From contig JAHDPL010000037.1 of the NCBI GenBank assembly GCA_018434355.1, positions 1 to 37,387 on the forward strand: a stretch of 37,387 nucleotides of DNA. The letters run 5' to 3'. Both the position numbers and the translations under genes were made by a program. Source of the DNA: Sporomusaceae bacterium. GTDB lineage: Bacteria; Bacillota; Negativicutes; UBA1444. Shown here in pieces: positions 7,396-17,603 of this stretch; the first letter of the stretch is position 1; every line of letters starts with the position of its first letter. Under the pieces are notes generated by a model that saw nothing but the letters and a program-made list of their open reading frames with translations, was not told the origin of the DNA and searched no databases.

Positions 7396-8658
7396 TTGAA
7401 ATTTGGTGACGAAAAAGTCCAGTTGAAATGCTCGTTTTGCGGGAAAATGCAGGAACAGGTGAAAAAACTGGTTGCGGGTCCCGGCGTCTATATTTGTGAC
7501 GAATGCATCGAGTTGTGCAACGAGATCATTGAAGAAGAACTGGGCGATGAGGTCGCAGTCGGCAACGGCGAACTGCCAAAACCGCGCGATATCAAAAAAA
7601 TTCTTGATGATTATGTGATTGGCCAGGAACAGGCGAAAAAAATCCTGTCGGTTGCCGTCTACAATCATTATAAACGTATCGGTCAGGGCAACAAAACGAC
7701 CGATGTTGAGCTGCAAAAGTCCAACATTATCATGCTGGGGCCTACTGGTTGCGGCAAAACGCTGCTGGCTCAGACGCTGGCAAAAATCCTCAATGTGCCA
7801 TTTGCGATGGCGGACGCTACCTCACTCACCGAAGCCGGTTATGTTGGCGAAGATGTCGAAAATATTCTGCTCAAGCTGATTCAGGCGGCGGATTATGATG
7901 TGGAACGGGCCGAACGCGGTATTGTCTACATCGATGAAATCGACAAGATTGCCCGCAAGTCGGAAAATCCATCGATTACCCGCGATGTTTCCGGCGAGGG
8001 TGTGCAACAGGCGCTGTTGAAAATTCTTGAAGGTACGGTCGCAAGCGTGCCGCCGCAGGGAGGCCGTAAGCATCCGCACCAGGAGTTTATCCAGATCGAT
8101 ACGACAAATGTGCTGTTCATTTGCGGCGGTGCTTTTGACGGGATTGAGAAGATCATCGCCAATCGTGTAGGCACCAAGACAATGGGTTTTGGCTCGGATG
8201 TCAAAAGCAAGCAAGCTCACAACGTCGGCGAGGCATTGCGCCAGTTGATGCCGGAAGACTTGCTCAAGTTCGGCCTGATCCCAGAGTTTGTCGGCCGGTT
8301 GCCGGTGACGGTGACGCTGGATGCGCTTGACGAAGATGCGCTGGTGAGGATATTGAATGAGCCGAAAAATGCGCTGGTCAAGCAGTATCAGAAAATGCTG
8401 GAACTGGACGGCGTGCAGCTTGAGTTCAAGGAAGACGCGCTGCGGGCGGTCGCCCAACTGGCGCTGAAACGCAAGACGGGGGCGCGCGGTCTGCGATCGA
8501 TTATCGAGGAAGTCATGTGCAATGTCATGTATGATGTGCCTTCGCGCAGCGATGTCAGCAAATGCATCGTGACCAAGGAAGCGATCATCAATAAGGATGA
8601 ACCGATGCTGGTGACCAGCGATCGGGCCAAGGCCAAAAAAAAGGAAGAATCGGCTTGA
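7396..8658 (+). CDS. clpX: ATP-dependent Clp protease ATPase subunit ClpX
   Basis: 420 residues. ClpX is the AAA+ unfoldase that threads tagged proteins into ClpP. The N-terminal zinc-binding domain has Cys12, Cys15, Cys34 and Cys37. The AAA+ core has Walker A GPTGCGKT (115-122), Walker B IVYIDEID and the pore loop GYVGED. The C-terminal small domain carries [15 protein letters not shown] at 7396 is preferred over the TTG at 7390: it is six bases after a GGGGGG ribosome-binding site and gives the family-like start [18 protein letters not shown] terminator follows. Confidence 0.96.
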   Translation: MKFGDEKVQLKCSFCGKMQEQVKKLVAGPGVYICDECIELCNEIIEEELGDEVAVGNGELPKPRDIKKILDDYVIGQEQAKKILSVAVYNHYKRIGQGNKTTDVELQKSNIIMLGPTGCGKTLLAQTLAKILNVPFAMADATSLTEAGYVGEDVENILLKLIQAADYDVERAERGIVYIDEIDKIARKSENPSITRDVSGEGVQQALLKILEGTVASVPPQGGRKHPHQEFIQIDTTNVLFICGGAFDGIEKIIANRVGTKTMGFGSDVKSKQAHNVGEALRQLMPEDLLKFGLIPEFVGRLPVTVTLDALDEDALVRILNEPKNALVKQYQKMLELDGVQLEFKEDALRAVAQLALKRKTGARGLRSIIEEVMCNVMYDVPSRSDVSKCIVTKEAIINKDEPMLVTSDRAKAKKKEESA

Positions 8659-8693
8659 CCCGCAAAACGCAGACTGCTGTCTGATGATAATTT

Positions 8694-8720
8694 CCGGGAG
8701 ATTATTCTCCCGGTTTTTTA
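8694..8720 (+). terminator. Terminator after clpX
   Basis: Perfect 8-bp stem CCGGGAGA/TCTCCCGG, loop TTAT, six T. It separates tig-clpP-clpX from lon, so lon must have a promoter in 8720-8800, which I could not pin down. Confidence 0.85.
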
Positions 8721-8813
8721 TATTTGAGAGGAGTTTTGGCCTGCGAGTGAGAATTAATCTATGGATAGATAGATGATACAGAATGGTTCTTAGCTAAGAG
8801 AGGAGACTTTAGG

Positions 8814-11171
8814 ATGGCTGAAGAAAAAACAAAAACTGTCCGCACGATGGTTTTGCTGCCCCTGCGGGGCGTATTGGTGTTTCCTTATATGATCATCCAT
8901 CTTGATGTTGGGCGAGAAAAGTCAATTAACGCGCTCGAACAGGTGATGATGCAGGATCGGATGATCATGCTGGCCACACAGAAGGATGCTCAGAACGACA
9001 AGCCGCAACCCGGCGATATCTATGAGTCGGGAACTGTGGCAGAAATCAAGCAACTATTGAAATTGCCTGGCGGAACGATGCGGGTACTGGTAGAAGGACT
9101 GCATCGGGCCAAGGTGACGCGGTTTGTCCGTGAAGAACCCTATTTTGAAGTGGAAGTCCAGGAGTTCAAAGACGTGATGATTCGCAAGACACCGGAACTG
9201 GCCGCCCAGTCCCGGATGTTGGCGCATCAGTTTGAGCAGTGGGGTAAGCTGAGCAAAAAAGTGCCGCCGGAAACTATTGCTTCGGTGATGCTGGTCGAAG
9301 ATCCTGACAGACTGACCGATATGATTCTCGGCCACATGCCGTTGAAGCTGGAAGACAAGCAGGAACTGCTGGCGGCGGTCGACATCCGACAACGGTTGGA
9401 CTTGCTGACCGAAATCATTGGCCGTGAAATGGAAATCCTGGAGATTGAAAAGAAAATCAGCGGTCGAGTCCGCAAGCAGATGGAAAAGACCCAGAAGGAA
9501 TATTTTTTGCGCGAGCAAATGAAAGCGATTCAGCAGGAACTAGGCGAAAAAGACGACCGTGCCTCCGAAGTCGAAGAATATCGGCAAAAGATGCGTGATC
9601 AGGATTTGCCGAAAGAAGTTTCCGAAAGAGTTGCCAAAGAGATCGATCGTCTGGAAAAAATGTCGCCGATGTCGGCGGAGAGCGGTGTGATCCGCACCTA
9701 TCTGGACTGGCTGCTTGGTCTTCCGTGGTCAACGCTGACTACCGACCGGCTCGACATCGATATCGCGGAAAAAATAATGGAAGAAGATCATTACGGCTTG
9801 GAAAAAGTCAAGGAACGTATTCTGGAATACCTGTCAGTGCGTAAATTGGCCGAAACGATGAAAGGGCCGATTCTCTGCCTGGTCGGGCCGCCCGGCGTGG
9901 GAAAAACTTCGCTGGCCCGTTCGATCGCTCGTTCCATGGAGCGGAAGTTCGTCCGTGTGTCGCTCGGCGGAGTTCGCGACGAAGCCGAGATCCGCGGACA
10001 TCGCCGGACGTATGTCGGCGCGCTTCCCGGACGCATCATTCAGGGGATGAAGACGGTCGGTTCAAAGAATCCGGTGTTTCTGCTCGACGAAATCGACAAG
10101 ATGAGTTCGGATTTTCGCGGCGATCCCGGCGCGGCGCTGCTGGAAGTGCTGGACCCTGAACAAAATAATACCTTCAGCGACCACTATATTGAGTTGCCGT
10201 TTGATCTGTCGCGGGTGCTGTGGGTGGTCACCGCCAATGCGGTGCACAACATCCCAAGACCACTGCTGGACCGGATGGAAATGATTCCAATCTCCGGCTA
10301 TACTCAGGAAGAAAAAATTCAGATCGCAAAAAAATTCCTGATTCCCAAGCAGCAGAAAGACCATGGCCTGTCCGGTCGCCACATCGCGTTCCCGGAAGAC
10401 GGCATCGAAAAACTGATTCGCAACTATACCCGCGAAGCCGGCGTGCGCAATCTGGAACGCGGAATCGCCACGTTGTGCCGCAAAGTGGCTCGGCAAATCG
10501 TACAGAAAAAGAAAAAATCGGTGCGGATGACGCCAAATAATGTTGAAACTTTCCTTGGCCCGATAAAATATCACTGGAACGAGGCCGAGCGTAACAGCCA
10601 GATCGGCGTGGCGACAGGGCTGGCTTGGACGGAGGCCGGCGGTGATGTGCTGCCGGTGGAAGTGACCACGATGAAAGGCAAAGGCAGTTTGACGTTGACC
10701 GGACAACTTGGCGATGTGATGAAGGAATCGGCGCAGGCTGGTCTGAGTTATATCCGTTCCCGTGCGACTGACCTGGGGCTCGAAGGTGAGTTTTACGAAA
10801 AGCTCGATATTCATGTCCATCTGCCGGAAGGGGCGATTCCCAAGGATGGGCCTTCAGCCGGCATTACGATGGTGACAGCGATGATTTCGGCTCTGACCGG
10901 CATCAAGGTCCGCAATGATCTGGCGATGTCCGGCGAAATCACGCTGCGCGGTCGGGTATTGCCGGTCGGCGGTATCAAGGAAAAAGTATTGGCGGCGCAT
11001 CGGGCCGGCATAAAAACCTTGTTGCTGTCCAAAGAGAACAAGCGCGATTATGTTGAGATTCCCGAAAATGTCCGCAACAATCTTGAATTCATCTGGGTCG
11101 AGCACATGGATGAAGTGCTGGCAACAGCCCTGCTGAAGGGGGAAAAAAATAACGGATGCAGTGGGAAATAA
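8814..11171 (+). CDS. lon: ATP-dependent protease La (Lon)
   Basis: 785 residues, full-length LonA. It degrades misfolded and regulatory proteins in the cytoplasm. The N-terminal LON substrate domain covers about 10-205, then a helical linker ([13 protein letters not shown]). The AAA+ module has Walker [10 protein letters not shown] and Walker [10 protein letters not shown]. The C-terminal serine-lysine protease domain has Ser681 in KDGPSAG and Lys724 in GGIKEK, the expected 43-residue spacing. GGAG precedes the ATG by about eight bases. No CIRCE-type heat-shock operator was seen upstream. The 3' end overlaps engB by 16 bases. Confidence 0.97.
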   Translation: MAEEKTKTVRTMVLLPLRGVLVFPYMIIHLDVGREKSINALEQVMMQDRMIMLATQKDAQNDKPQPGDIYESGTVAEIKQLLKLPGGTMRVLVEGLHRAKVTRFVREEPYFEVEVQEFKDVMIRKTPELAAQSRMLAHQFEQWGKLSKKVPPETIASVMLVEDPDRLTDMILGHMPLKLEDKQELLAAVDIRQRLDLLTEIIGREMEILEIEKKISGRVRKQMEKTQKEYFLREQMKAIQQELGEKDDRASEVEEYRQKMRDQDLPKEVSERVAKEIDRLEKMSPMSAESGVIRTYLDWLLGLPWSTLTTDRLDIDIAEKIMEEDHYGLEKVKERILEYLSVRKLAETMKGPILCLVGPPGVGKTSLARSIARSMERKFVRVSLGGVRDEAEIRGHRRTYVGALPGRIIQGMKTVGSKNPVFLLDEIDKMSSDFRGDPGAALLEVLDPEQNNTFSDHYIELPFDLSRVLWVVTANAVHNIPRPLLDRMEMIPISGYTQEEKIQIAKKFLIPKQQKDHGLSGRHIAFPEDGIEKLIRNYTREAGVRNLERGIATLCRKVARQIVQKKKKSVRMTPNNVETFLGPIKYHWNEAERNSQIGVATGLAWTEAGGDVLPVEVTTMKGKGSLTLTGQLGDVMKESAQAGLSYIRSRATDLGLEGEFYEKLDIHVHLPEGAIPKDGPSAGITMVTAMISALTGIKVRNDLAMSGEITLRGRVLPVGGIKEKVLAAHRAGIKTLLLSKENKRDYVEIPENVRNNLEFIWVEHMDEVLATALLKGEKNNGCSGK

Positions 11172-11791
11172 TCCGCGCCGAGTATGTTGCTTCGGCGGTT
11201 AAGGCTTCGCAGTTTCCAGAAGGGGAAGAGCCGGAAGTTGCTTTTATCGGTCGCTCTAATGTCGGCAAATCCAGCCTGATCAATTCGCTATGCCGTCATA
11301 ACGGATTGGCCCGCACCAGCGGCGAACCCGGCAAAACGCGAACGGTCAATTTCTTCCGGGTCTGGTTCAAACGCGAGGATGGGCTCAGGCGTTCGCTTTT
11401 TCTGGTGGACTTGCCAGGTTACGGTTACGCGAAACGCAGTAAGACCGAGCGGCAGGACCTGCTCGATTGGACCCAGAGTTATTTTCGTTCTTCACAACGG
11501 TTGCGCCTGGTGGTGCAACTACTGGACATCCGTCGCGAGCTACAGCCGCTGGACCTGACGGTTCATCGCTGGCTACAGGACGAAGGGTTGACGGTACAGC
11601 CGGTGGCGACAAAAATCGATAAATTGAGTCGAAGTGCGGTAAGCGGCGCATTGAAGGCGCTGCGCACCGGCCTGGGAATATCGGCTGAAACCCCGATTTT
11701 GGCTTACTCCTCCCTGATGCCGGCAGGTCGCCAGGAACTGTTGGCTCGATTAGTGGAGGCAGTAGATTTTGATGCAACTGACAACATTTGA
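11156..11791 (+). CDS. engB: Ribosome biogenesis GTPase EngB/YsxC/YihA
   Basis: 211 residues. This GTPase is needed for late assembly of the large ribosomal subunit. G1 is GRSNVGKSS (32-40), G2 falls in GKTRTVNF, G3 is DLPGYG and G4 is TKID. Lon-engB adjacency is common in Firmicutes. The ATG lies inside the lon reading frame end, with AAGGGGG about 12 bases upstream, suggesting translational coupling. Its end overlaps the start of ahbA by about 20 bases. Confidence 0.95.
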   Translation: MQWEIIRAEYVASAVKASQFPEGEEPEVAFIGRSNVGKSSLINSLCRHNGLARTSGEPGKTRTVNFFRVWFKREDGLRRSLFLVDLPGYGYAKRSKTERQDLLDWTQSYFRSSQRLRLVVQLLDIRRELQPLDLTVHRWLQDEGLTVQPVATKIDKLSRSAVSGALKALRTGLGISAETPILAYSSLMPAGRQELLARLVEAVDFDATDNI

Positions 11792-12227
11792 TAAACAACT
11801 GTTAAATTTGATCCAGTCTGGGTTACCGCTGACTCCGGCTCCGTTCGCCGATATCGCCAAACAGCTGGGCAGCGATGAACGCAGCGTGATCGAACGGATC
11901 GACAAGCTGCAGGAACGCGGATTAATCTGCCGTTTCGGCGCTTTTTTTGATGCCGAATCACTGGGTTACAAGGGGCGTTTGGTGGCGGCGCGGGTCGCAC
12001 CGGAACAATTGTCCGCGGTCGCGCTGGCGATCAATGCGTTGCCGCAGGTCAGCCACAACGATGAACGCGATAATGATTACAACCTTTGGTTCACTGTGCA
12101 GTCGCGTCAAGAGGAAGAAATCCTGCGGCTGATTGACATGGTGGCGCAGATGGAAGGTGTGGAAGAAGTGATTTCCATGCCAACGTCTGAGCGTTTCAAA
12201 GTGAATGTCGAATTTCAAGTAAAGTAG
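11772..12227 (+). CDS. ahbA: Siroheme decarboxylase subunit AhbA (Lrp/AsnC-like)
   Basis: 151 residues: an AsnC-type winged helix (about 1-60) and a ligand-binding RAM-like domain. It carries the AhbA/NirDL hallmark HNDERDNDYNLWFTV. With AhbB it removes two acetate carboxyls from siroheme to make 12,18-didecarboxysiroheme in the alternative heme pathway. It looks like a transcription factor by fold, but the tandem with a second diverged copy is the decarboxylase arrangement. ATG 11772 or TTG 11769 could be the start; GGAGG at 11755-11759 serves either. Confidence 0.85.
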   Translation: MQLTTFDKQLLNLIQSGLPLTPAPFADIAKQLGSDERSVIERIDKLQERGLICRFGAFFDAESLGYKGRLVAARVAPEQLSAVALAINALPQVSHNDERDNDYNLWFTVQSRQEEEILRLIDMVAQMEGVEEVISMPTSERFKVNVEFQVK

Positions 12228-12234
12228 GTGCCTT

Positions 12235-12723
12235 GTGATAGATAGCGTTGACCGACAGATCATCCGGCGGGTGCAACAGGGAGTGCCGCTTGCGCCTGCG
12301 CCTTATAGCATCATCGCGGCGGAAATCGGGATCGCTGAAGAAGAGCTGCTAGCCCGTCTGCGTCATATGAAAGAACGCGGCATGCTGCGAAAAATGGGCG
12401 CCGTATTGCAACACCACAAGGCCGGTTTTCACGGCAACGCCCTCTGTTGCTGGCAAATCCCGCTGGAACGGGTCGGGGCCGTATCAGAAAAGATGTCGGC
12501 CTGCAAATACATTTCACATGTTTATTTGCGCAAACCGCATGAAAAATGGCCATACAACCTGTACACGGTTTTTCACAGCCAGACCCGCGAAGCCTGTCTG
12601 GCATTGGTGGAAGAAATGGCCGAAATCATTGGGATCACAGAGTATCAGGTGCTGTTCAGCCGCAAGAATTGGAAACGGGCGCGGCTGCCGTTACTGCAGG
12701 AACAGGAGGATGGCGTGCAATGA
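12235..12723 (+). CDS. ahbB: Siroheme decarboxylase subunit AhbB (Lrp/AsnC-like)
   Basis: 162 residues, paralogous to AhbA (same PLAPAPY versus PLTPAPF segment after the first helix). The hallmark region is SHVYLRKPHEKWPYNLYTVF, and the C-terminal VLFSRKNWKRARL tail is typical of the AhbB partner. GTG start seven bases after the ahbA stop, preceded by a weak AGGTG. The stop codon overlaps the ATG of the next gene (ATGA), so the genes are translationally coupled. Confidence 0.85.
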   Translation: MIDSVDRQIIRRVQQGVPLAPAPYSIIAAEIGIAEEELLARLRHMKERGMLRKMGAVLQHHKAGFHGNALCCWQIPLERVGAVSEKMSACKYISHVYLRKPHEKWPYNLYTVFHSQTREACLALVEEMAEIIGITEYQVLFSRKNWKRARLPLLQEQEDGVQ

Positions 12724-13628
12724 TCACTCGTTTTTCGGAATTGATTGATGTCGTATTGCAATCGGAGCCGGCCAAGGTGGCCGTGGCGGCTGCGCAGGAC
12801 GATGCTGTGCTGATGGCCTGCCAAATGGCTTGTGAACAGGGATTGGCGAGCTTCACTTTGTTTGGCGACCAGGCGAAGATCGAATCCGCCGCGGCGAAAG
12901 CCGGTGTAAAACTGAATGGGATGAAAATCATCCATGAAGCGGATGATTTCCGTTCGGCGATGCGGGCGGTAGAATATGTTTCTTCCGGCAGTGCAAGCAT
13001 CGTGATGAAAGGGATGATCAATACCGGCGACTTGCTGAGAGCAGTGCTGGACAAGAGTGTCGGACTGCGTACCGGCCGGGTGTTAAGCCATCTGGCGGTG
13101 TTCGAACTGGCTGGGTTTGACCGCTTGATCGGTGTGACTGACGGTGGGATGAATATTGCACCGTCTTTGGCGCAAAAAGCCGACATTATCCAGAATGCGG
13201 CCGGTGTATTCCGCCATTTCGGCGTCGATCCGGTGAAAGTGGCGGTACTGGCGGCGGTGGAGACGGTCAATGCCGATATGCCAGGCACGATTGACGCTTC
13301 GGCGCTTGCCAAGATGGCGGATCGGGGACAATTAAAAGGCGCAATCGTTGACGGACCGCTGGCGCTTGACAATGCAGTCAGCGAAGAAGCGGCCCGCCAC
13401 AAGGGTATTGTCAGCCCTGTTGCTGGAAAGGCCGATATTTTATTGGTTCCCAATATTGAAGTAGGTAATGTTTTAGGTAAATCTTTGGTGTATATGGCTG
13501 GCGGAAAAATCGCCGGTTTAATTGCCGGTGCAAGCAAACCGGTAGTCGTGACATCGCGGGCCGACACACCGGAGAGCAAGGTGATTTCGATCGCACTGGC
13601 CTCGCTGTGCAGCCGAGACAAGAAATAG
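12720..13628 (+). CDS. ptb: Phosphate butyryltransferase-like acyltransferase (Ptb/Pta family)
   Basis: 302 residues. Ptb-type enzymes swap CoA for phosphate on short acyl-CoAs, usually paired with butyrate kinase. Family features include MKGMINTGDLLRAVL, VSHLAVFEL and the C-terminal IEVGNVLGKSLVYM plus AGLIAGASKPVVVTSR segments. The ATG at 12720 is set by AGGAGG at 12704-12709 and the ATGA overlap with ahbB. No kinase gene is beside it, so the true acyl substrate is open; branched-chain or propionyl substrates are also possible. Confidence 0.85.
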   Translation: MITRFSELIDVVLQSEPAKVAVAAAQDDAVLMACQMACEQGLASFTLFGDQAKIESAAAKAGVKLNGMKIIHEADDFRSAMRAVEYVSSGSASIVMKGMINTGDLLRAVLDKSVGLRTGRVLSHLAVFELAGFDRLIGVTDGGMNIAPSLAQKADIIQNAAGVFRHFGVDPVKVAVLAAVETVNADMPGTIDASALAKMADRGQLKGAIVDGPLALDNAVSEEAARHKGIVSPVAGKADILLVPNIEVGNVLGKSLVYMAGGKIAGLIAGASKPVVVTSRADTPESKVISIALASLCSRDKK

Positions 13629-13643
13629 AGGGAGTGAAGCGTC

Positions 13644-13850
13644 ATGTTTGGTTTGGGGGTACCGGAACTGGTCCTGATCCTGGTGATTATCCTGGTGCTG
13701 TTCGGCGCAAAGAATCTGCCGGATATCGGCAAGGCGCTCGGAAAAACAATAACTGAATTCCGTAATGCAACCGGGCCTGAATTGGATAAGACCGATACGG
13801 CGAAAAAAGAAATCCCAGCGGTAGATAAGAAGGAAGAGTCCAGGAAATGA
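13644..13850 (+). CDS. tatA: Sec-independent translocase protein TatA
   Basis: 68 residues. One N-terminal membrane helix (about 5-20) runs into the FGAKNLPDIGKALGK amphipathic helix typical of TatA/E, then a charged tail. It forms the pore of the twin-arginine export system for folded, often cofactor-bearing, proteins. GGGAG is placed normally before the ATG. tatC follows after four bases. Confidence 0.93.
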   Translation: MFGLGVPELVLILVIILVLFGAKNLPDIGKALGKTITEFRNATGPELDKTDTAKKEIPAVDKKEESRK

Positions 13851-13854
13851 GGCG

Positions 13855-14592
13855 ATGAGCATGCCGGAGATCGAAGAAGCGGAAAAGGAATCGGAAAACC
13901 CGGCGGAAATGACCCTAGTCGGCCACCTGAGCGAACTGCGGCAACGGATTGTTTGGTCAGTAGCTGCATTGATCGTCGGTACGCTTGCTGCTTATTTCTA
14001 TATTGACGAACTGATGCGCTTTGTTACTGCGCCAGCTGGGAAGCTTTACTTCATGGCCCCGGCGGAGGGCTTTTTCGCCTATCTGAAACTAGCTGTTTTC
14101 GCAGGTTTTTTGATTGCGTTGCCGATTATCCTTTGGCAATTGTGGCTGTTCATTGCACCTGCCTTGACCGGCAAGGAAAAAAAGTGGGCGCTGATCATGG
14201 TGCCGGGATCAACCATCCTATTCTTTACCGGCGTGGCATTTGCCTATCTGTTTGTCTGGCCGTCGGCGGTCAAGTTCTTTCTCGGTTTCGGCAGTGAGAG
14301 TCTGCAACCGATGCTGTCACTCGGCCAATATCTCTCTTTCCTTATCTCGTTCATTTTGCCGTTCGGAGTTATTTTCAACCTGCCGTTGGCCCTGCTGGTC
14401 CTAGCTAAGATAGGTATTATCAGTTCCAAGTTTTTGGCCAAACAGCGCAGAGTGATGATCGTTGTCGCTTTCATCATCGGCGGGATTATTACGCCGACGC
14501 CGGATATTTTTTCCCAGACGATGATGGCGATTCCGATTTTGGTATTGTATGAAGCCAGCATCTGGGCCGTACGAATTTTGCTTGGCAAATAA
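13855..14592 (+). CDS. tatC: Sec-independent translocase protein TatC
   Basis: 245 residues with six predicted membrane helices. The N-terminus has the HLSELRQRI motif that binds twin-arginine signal peptides. The F/Y-rich loop, AFAYLFVWPSAVKFFLGF and a late GGIITPTPDIFSQ stretch are family typical. No TatB is present, so this is the minimal TatAC type common in Firmicutes. Start is the ATG at 13855; an in-frame ATG six bases later is an alternative. No clear terminator follows. Confidence 0.95.
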   Translation: MSMPEIEEAEKESENPAEMTLVGHLSELRQRIVWSVAALIVGTLAAYFYIDELMRFVTAPAGKLYFMAPAEGFFAYLKLAVFAGFLIALPIILWQLWLFIAPALTGKEKKWALIMVPGSTILFFTGVAFAYLFVWPSAVKFFLGFGSESLQPMLSLGQYLSFLISFILPFGVIFNLPLALLVLAKIGIISSKFLAKQRRVMIVVAFIIGGIITPTPDIFSQTMMAIPILVLYEASIWAVRILLGK

Positions 14593-14600
14593 GCGCGACC

Positions 14601-14629
14601 TTGACAAAAACGCGCATGCCCGATATATT
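14601..14629 (+). promoter_or_regulatory. Promoter of the valS T-box transcript
   Basis: Perfect TTGACA at 14601-14606 and TATATT at 14624-14629, 17-bp spacer. A second TATAAT at 14633 is too far from this -35. Confidence 0.7.
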
Positions 14630-14636
14630 GAGTATA

Positions 14637-14890
14637 ATATTATAATAGTAGAAGCGATGAAGGGAAGAGTAGGCGGCAGTGCCTGTCAGAGAAGGAGCTC
14701 CAGGCTGAGAAGCTCCGCTGGTGATTGCCGGACCGAAAGTCCTCCCAGAGCTGCCGGGCAGAACACAGCTGTCAGTAAGTCCGGTCGGATTGTCCCGTTA
14801 CGACAAACGAGCGCCTGCCTGTTGGCGGGAATTTTGGTGGTACCGCGGAAGCTTGCCTTTCGTCCTTTATCGAGGACGAAGGGTTTTTTA
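14637..14890 (+). promoter_or_regulatory. T-box leader, valine-specific (GUC specifier)
   Basis: The T-box sequence TGGTGGTACCGCG is at 14836-14848. Stem I starts in the GAAGGGAAGAGTAGG region with AGTA on the 5' side of the specifier loop. A CGGCA/TGCCG helix above it leaves GAAAGTCCT on the 3' side, giving GTC (Val) as specifier. A terminator follows: 14856-14866 pairs with 14873-14883, then six T. Uncharged tRNA-Val should favour the antiterminator and expression of valS. No ORF is needed to explain 14593-14918. Confidence 0.92.
14856..14890 (+). terminator. T-box-controlled terminator
   Basis: 11-bp stem with one T-G pair and a six-base loop, followed by TTTTTT. Its 5' strand starts eight bases after the T-box sequence, so the two structures are mutually exclusive. 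Confidence 0.85.
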
Positions 14891-14918
14891 GTTTTGTGAG
14901 AAGGGGAGGAATGGACAG

Positions 14919-17570
14919 ATGGTAAGAGAAAATATTCCGACGGTTTATGATCCGGCGTCAGTCGAGACGAAGTGGTATAAGGACTGGGAAGCAAAACGGG
15001 TCTTTCATGCAGAACCGAACATGGAGGGACAGGCATACAGTATCGTGATTCCACCGCCCAATGTGACCGGACAGCTGCACATGGGGCATGCGCTGGACAA
15101 TGCTTTGCAGGATATTCTGATTCGTTGGCGGCGGATGCAGGGATATGATACCCTGTGGATGCCGGGCTGCGACCATGCTGGAATCGCCACCCAGATCAAG
15201 GTTGAAGAGGAACTGGCAAAAGAAGGCTTGTCACGTCATGACCTGGGTCGCGAAAAATTCATCGAACGGGTCTGGGAGTGGAAGGCGCAATATGGCGATC
15301 GCATCACCAACCAGCTGCGTCGCCTGGGAGCTTCCTGCGACTGGGAACGCGAGCGCTTCACGATGGATGAAGGTTGCTCCAAGTCCGTGCGAGAGGTTTT
15401 CGTCTCGTTGTATGAAAAAGGGCTGATTTATCAGGGCGAGCGGATCACCAATTGGTGCCCGCGATGCAATACCGCTTTGTCGGATATCGAGGTGGAACAT
15501 GAGGAGTCGGCAGGCAAGCTGTACCATGTGCGCTATCCGCTGCAGGACAACCCGGCTGAATTTGTCACAGTGGCCACAACCCGCCCAGAGACAATCCTCG
15601 GCGATACTGCAGTGGCCGTAAATCCGGCGGACGAACGCTATGCAAACATGGTCGGCCGCAAGCTCATCCTGCCGATTGTCGGTCGCGAACTGCCGATTAT
15701 TGCCGATGAGTATGTCGATCCGGCATTCGGCACCGGTGCGGTCAAAGTAACACCGGCCCATGATCCTAACGACTTTGAGATGGGGCAGCGCCACAGCCTG
15801 CCATCGATCCGGGTAATCGGCAATGGCGGCGCGATGCTGCCGGAAGCTGGAGAAGCCTATGCCGGACTGGACCGCTATGAATGCCGAAAAAAACTGGTGG
15901 CAGACCTGGAAGCTGCCGGGTTCCTAGTGAAAATAGAAGAGCATACCCATGCGGTTGGTCATTGTCAGCGCTGTGATACAGTGATCGAGCCGTTGGTGTC
16001 GCGGCAGTGGTTCGTGCGGATGCAACCGCTGGCCGACCCGGCGATGGAAGTGGTGAAGAACGGGCGGGCCGAATTTGTACCGGAGCGGTTCACAAAAATC
16101 TACATGAACTGGCTGGAAAATATTCGTGACTGGTGCATTTCACGCCAGATCTGGTGGGGTCATCGGATTCCCGCCTGGTATTGCGACGCCTGCGAAAAGA
16201 CGATTGTGTCCCGCACAGATGTTGCAGTTTGCCCTGATTGCGGCGGCACGCTCAGACAGGACCCGGATGTGCTGGATACCTGGTTCAGTTCGGCATTGTG
16301 GCCGTTTTCCACGATGGGCTGGCCGGAAAAAACGCCGGAACTGGCCCGTTATTATCCGACCAGCGTTTTGGTGACGGGTTACGACATCATTTTCTTCTGG
16401 GTTGCCAGAATGATGTTCACCGGTATGGAGTTCATGCAGGAAGTGCCTTTCCGGCATGTGTTCATCCATGGACTGGTACGCGATTCGCAGGGGCGCAAGA
16501 TGTCGAAGTCGCTCGGCAATGGCATTGATCCGCTGGAAGTAATCGATCAATACGGGGCCGATACGCTGCGGTTCACGTTAGTGACCGGCAATACCCCAGG
16601 CAATGACATGCGTTTTTATATGGAGAGGGTCGAATCGAGCCGCAATTTTGCCAACAAGATATGGAACGCGTCGCGTTTCGTGCTGATGAATCTGGAGGAT
16701 TACGACGAGTCGGCGCCTTGTGGCGAATTGACGCTGGCTGACCGCTGGATACTGTCGCGCTATGCGCAGACGGTAGCTGGCGTGACAGCGAATCTGGAAA
16801 AATTCGAACTGGGCGAGGCGGCCCGGATGCTTTACGATTTCATCTGGGGTGAATACTGCGACTGGTACATCGAGCTGGCCAAACCCCGCCTGTACAGCAA
16901 GGAAGGCGCGACCGGCCGTCAGACAGCACAGTTTGTTCTGGCCTACATTCTTGAGCGGACCATGCGGTTGTTGCATCCGTTCATGCCGTTCATCAGCGAG
17001 GAGATCCGTTCGCATCTGCCGCATGGCGAAGGCAGTATCGTGCGGGCTGCCTGGCCGGTAGCCGAACCGCAGCGGATTGACGAGGCGGCGGAAACCCGGA
17101 TGGGCGCGGTGATGGAAACAATCAAAGCGATTCGCAACATGCGGGCGGAAATGAATGTGCCGCTCGGCCGCAAGGGCGAAGTGATCATCCAGGTTGCCAG
17201 TCCGGAGCTGTCCGGCGTGTTGGCGGAAAACCTGCCGTTTATCAAGACGATGGCAACTGCCGAACCGGTGGCGATTGTCAACGCTGCTGCCGCCAAACCG
17301 GAAAACGCGGTGTCGCGGGTGATCAGTGGCATCGAAGTGTATCTGCCGTTAAAAGGCCTGATTGATGTTGAAAAAGAGATCGCCCGGTTGAATAAGGAAT
17401 TACTGGGGCTAGAACAAGAACTGGGCCGGATTGAAGGAAAACTGTCGAACGAAGGTTTCCTGGCCAAAGCACCGGCGGCCGTTTTGGAACAGCAAAAGGC
17501 CCGCCAACTGGAAGTGCGGGAGAAAATGACTGCCATCCGCGGCCAGATTGAGTATTTTGCCAAACTGTAA
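14919..17570 (+). CDS. valS: Valyl-tRNA synthetase
   Basis: 883 residues, full-length class I synthetase. The HIGH-type motif is HMGH at 54-57 and the KMSKS loop is at 527-531. The editing domain keeps [17 protein letters not shown] and [17 protein letters not shown]. The C-terminal coiled-coil arm (about 815-880) carries the [19 protein letters not shown] heptads typical of ValRS. AAGGGGAGG stands about ten bases before the ATG. Expression is controlled by the T-box leader. folC follows 33 bases after the stop. Confidence 0.98.
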   Translation: MVRENIPTVYDPASVETKWYKDWEAKRVFHAEPNMEGQAYSIVIPPPNVTGQLHMGHALDNALQDILIRWRRMQGYDTLWMPGCDHAGIATQIKVEEELAKEGLSRHDLGREKFIERVWEWKAQYGDRITNQLRRLGASCDWERERFTMDEGCSKSVREVFVSLYEKGLIYQGERITNWCPRCNTALSDIEVEHEESAGKLYHVRYPLQDNPAEFVTVATTRPETILGDTAVAVNPADERYANMVGRKLILPIVGRELPIIADEYVDPAFGTGAVKVTPAHDPNDFEMGQRHSLPSIRVIGNGGAMLPEAGEAYAGLDRYECRKKLVADLEAAGFLVKIEEHTHAVGHCQRCDTVIEPLVSRQWFVRMQPLADPAMEVVKNGRAEFVPERFTKIYMNWLENIRDWCISRQIWWGHRIPAWYCDACEKTIVSRTDVAVCPDCGGTLRQDPDVLDTWFSSALWPFSTMGWPEKTPELARYYPTSVLVTGYDIIFFWVARMMFTGMEFMQEVPFRHVFIHGLVRDSQGRKMSKSLGNGIDPLEVIDQYGADTLRFTLVTGNTPGNDMRFYMERVESSRNFANKIWNASRFVLMNLEDYDESAPCGELTLADRWILSRYAQTVAGVTANLEKFELGEAARMLYDFIWGEYCDWYIELAKPRLYSKEGATGRQTAQFVLAYILERTMRLLHPFMPFISEEIRSHLPHGEGSIVRAAWPVAEPQRIDEAAETRMGAVMETIKAIRNMRAEMNVPLGRKGEVIIQVASPELSGVLAENLPFIKTMATAEPVAIVNAAAAKPENAVSRVISGIEVYLPLKGLIDVEKEIARLNKELLGLEQELGRIEGKLSNEGFLAKAPAAVLEQQKARQLEVREKMTAIRGQIEYFAKL

Positions 17571-17603
17571 TTTAAGATTACTGCAGGCGATAAGGAGTCA
17601 AGC

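Noticed and set aside
12546-12719. Upstream extension of the Ptb-like reading frame
   Set aside because: It overlaps ahbB in another frame; the family start and AGGAGG support the ATG at 12720.
12656-13969. 437-codon minus-strand frame
   Set aside because: Antisense shadow of the Ptb-like gene and tatA, serine/alanine-rich and without homology that I recognise.
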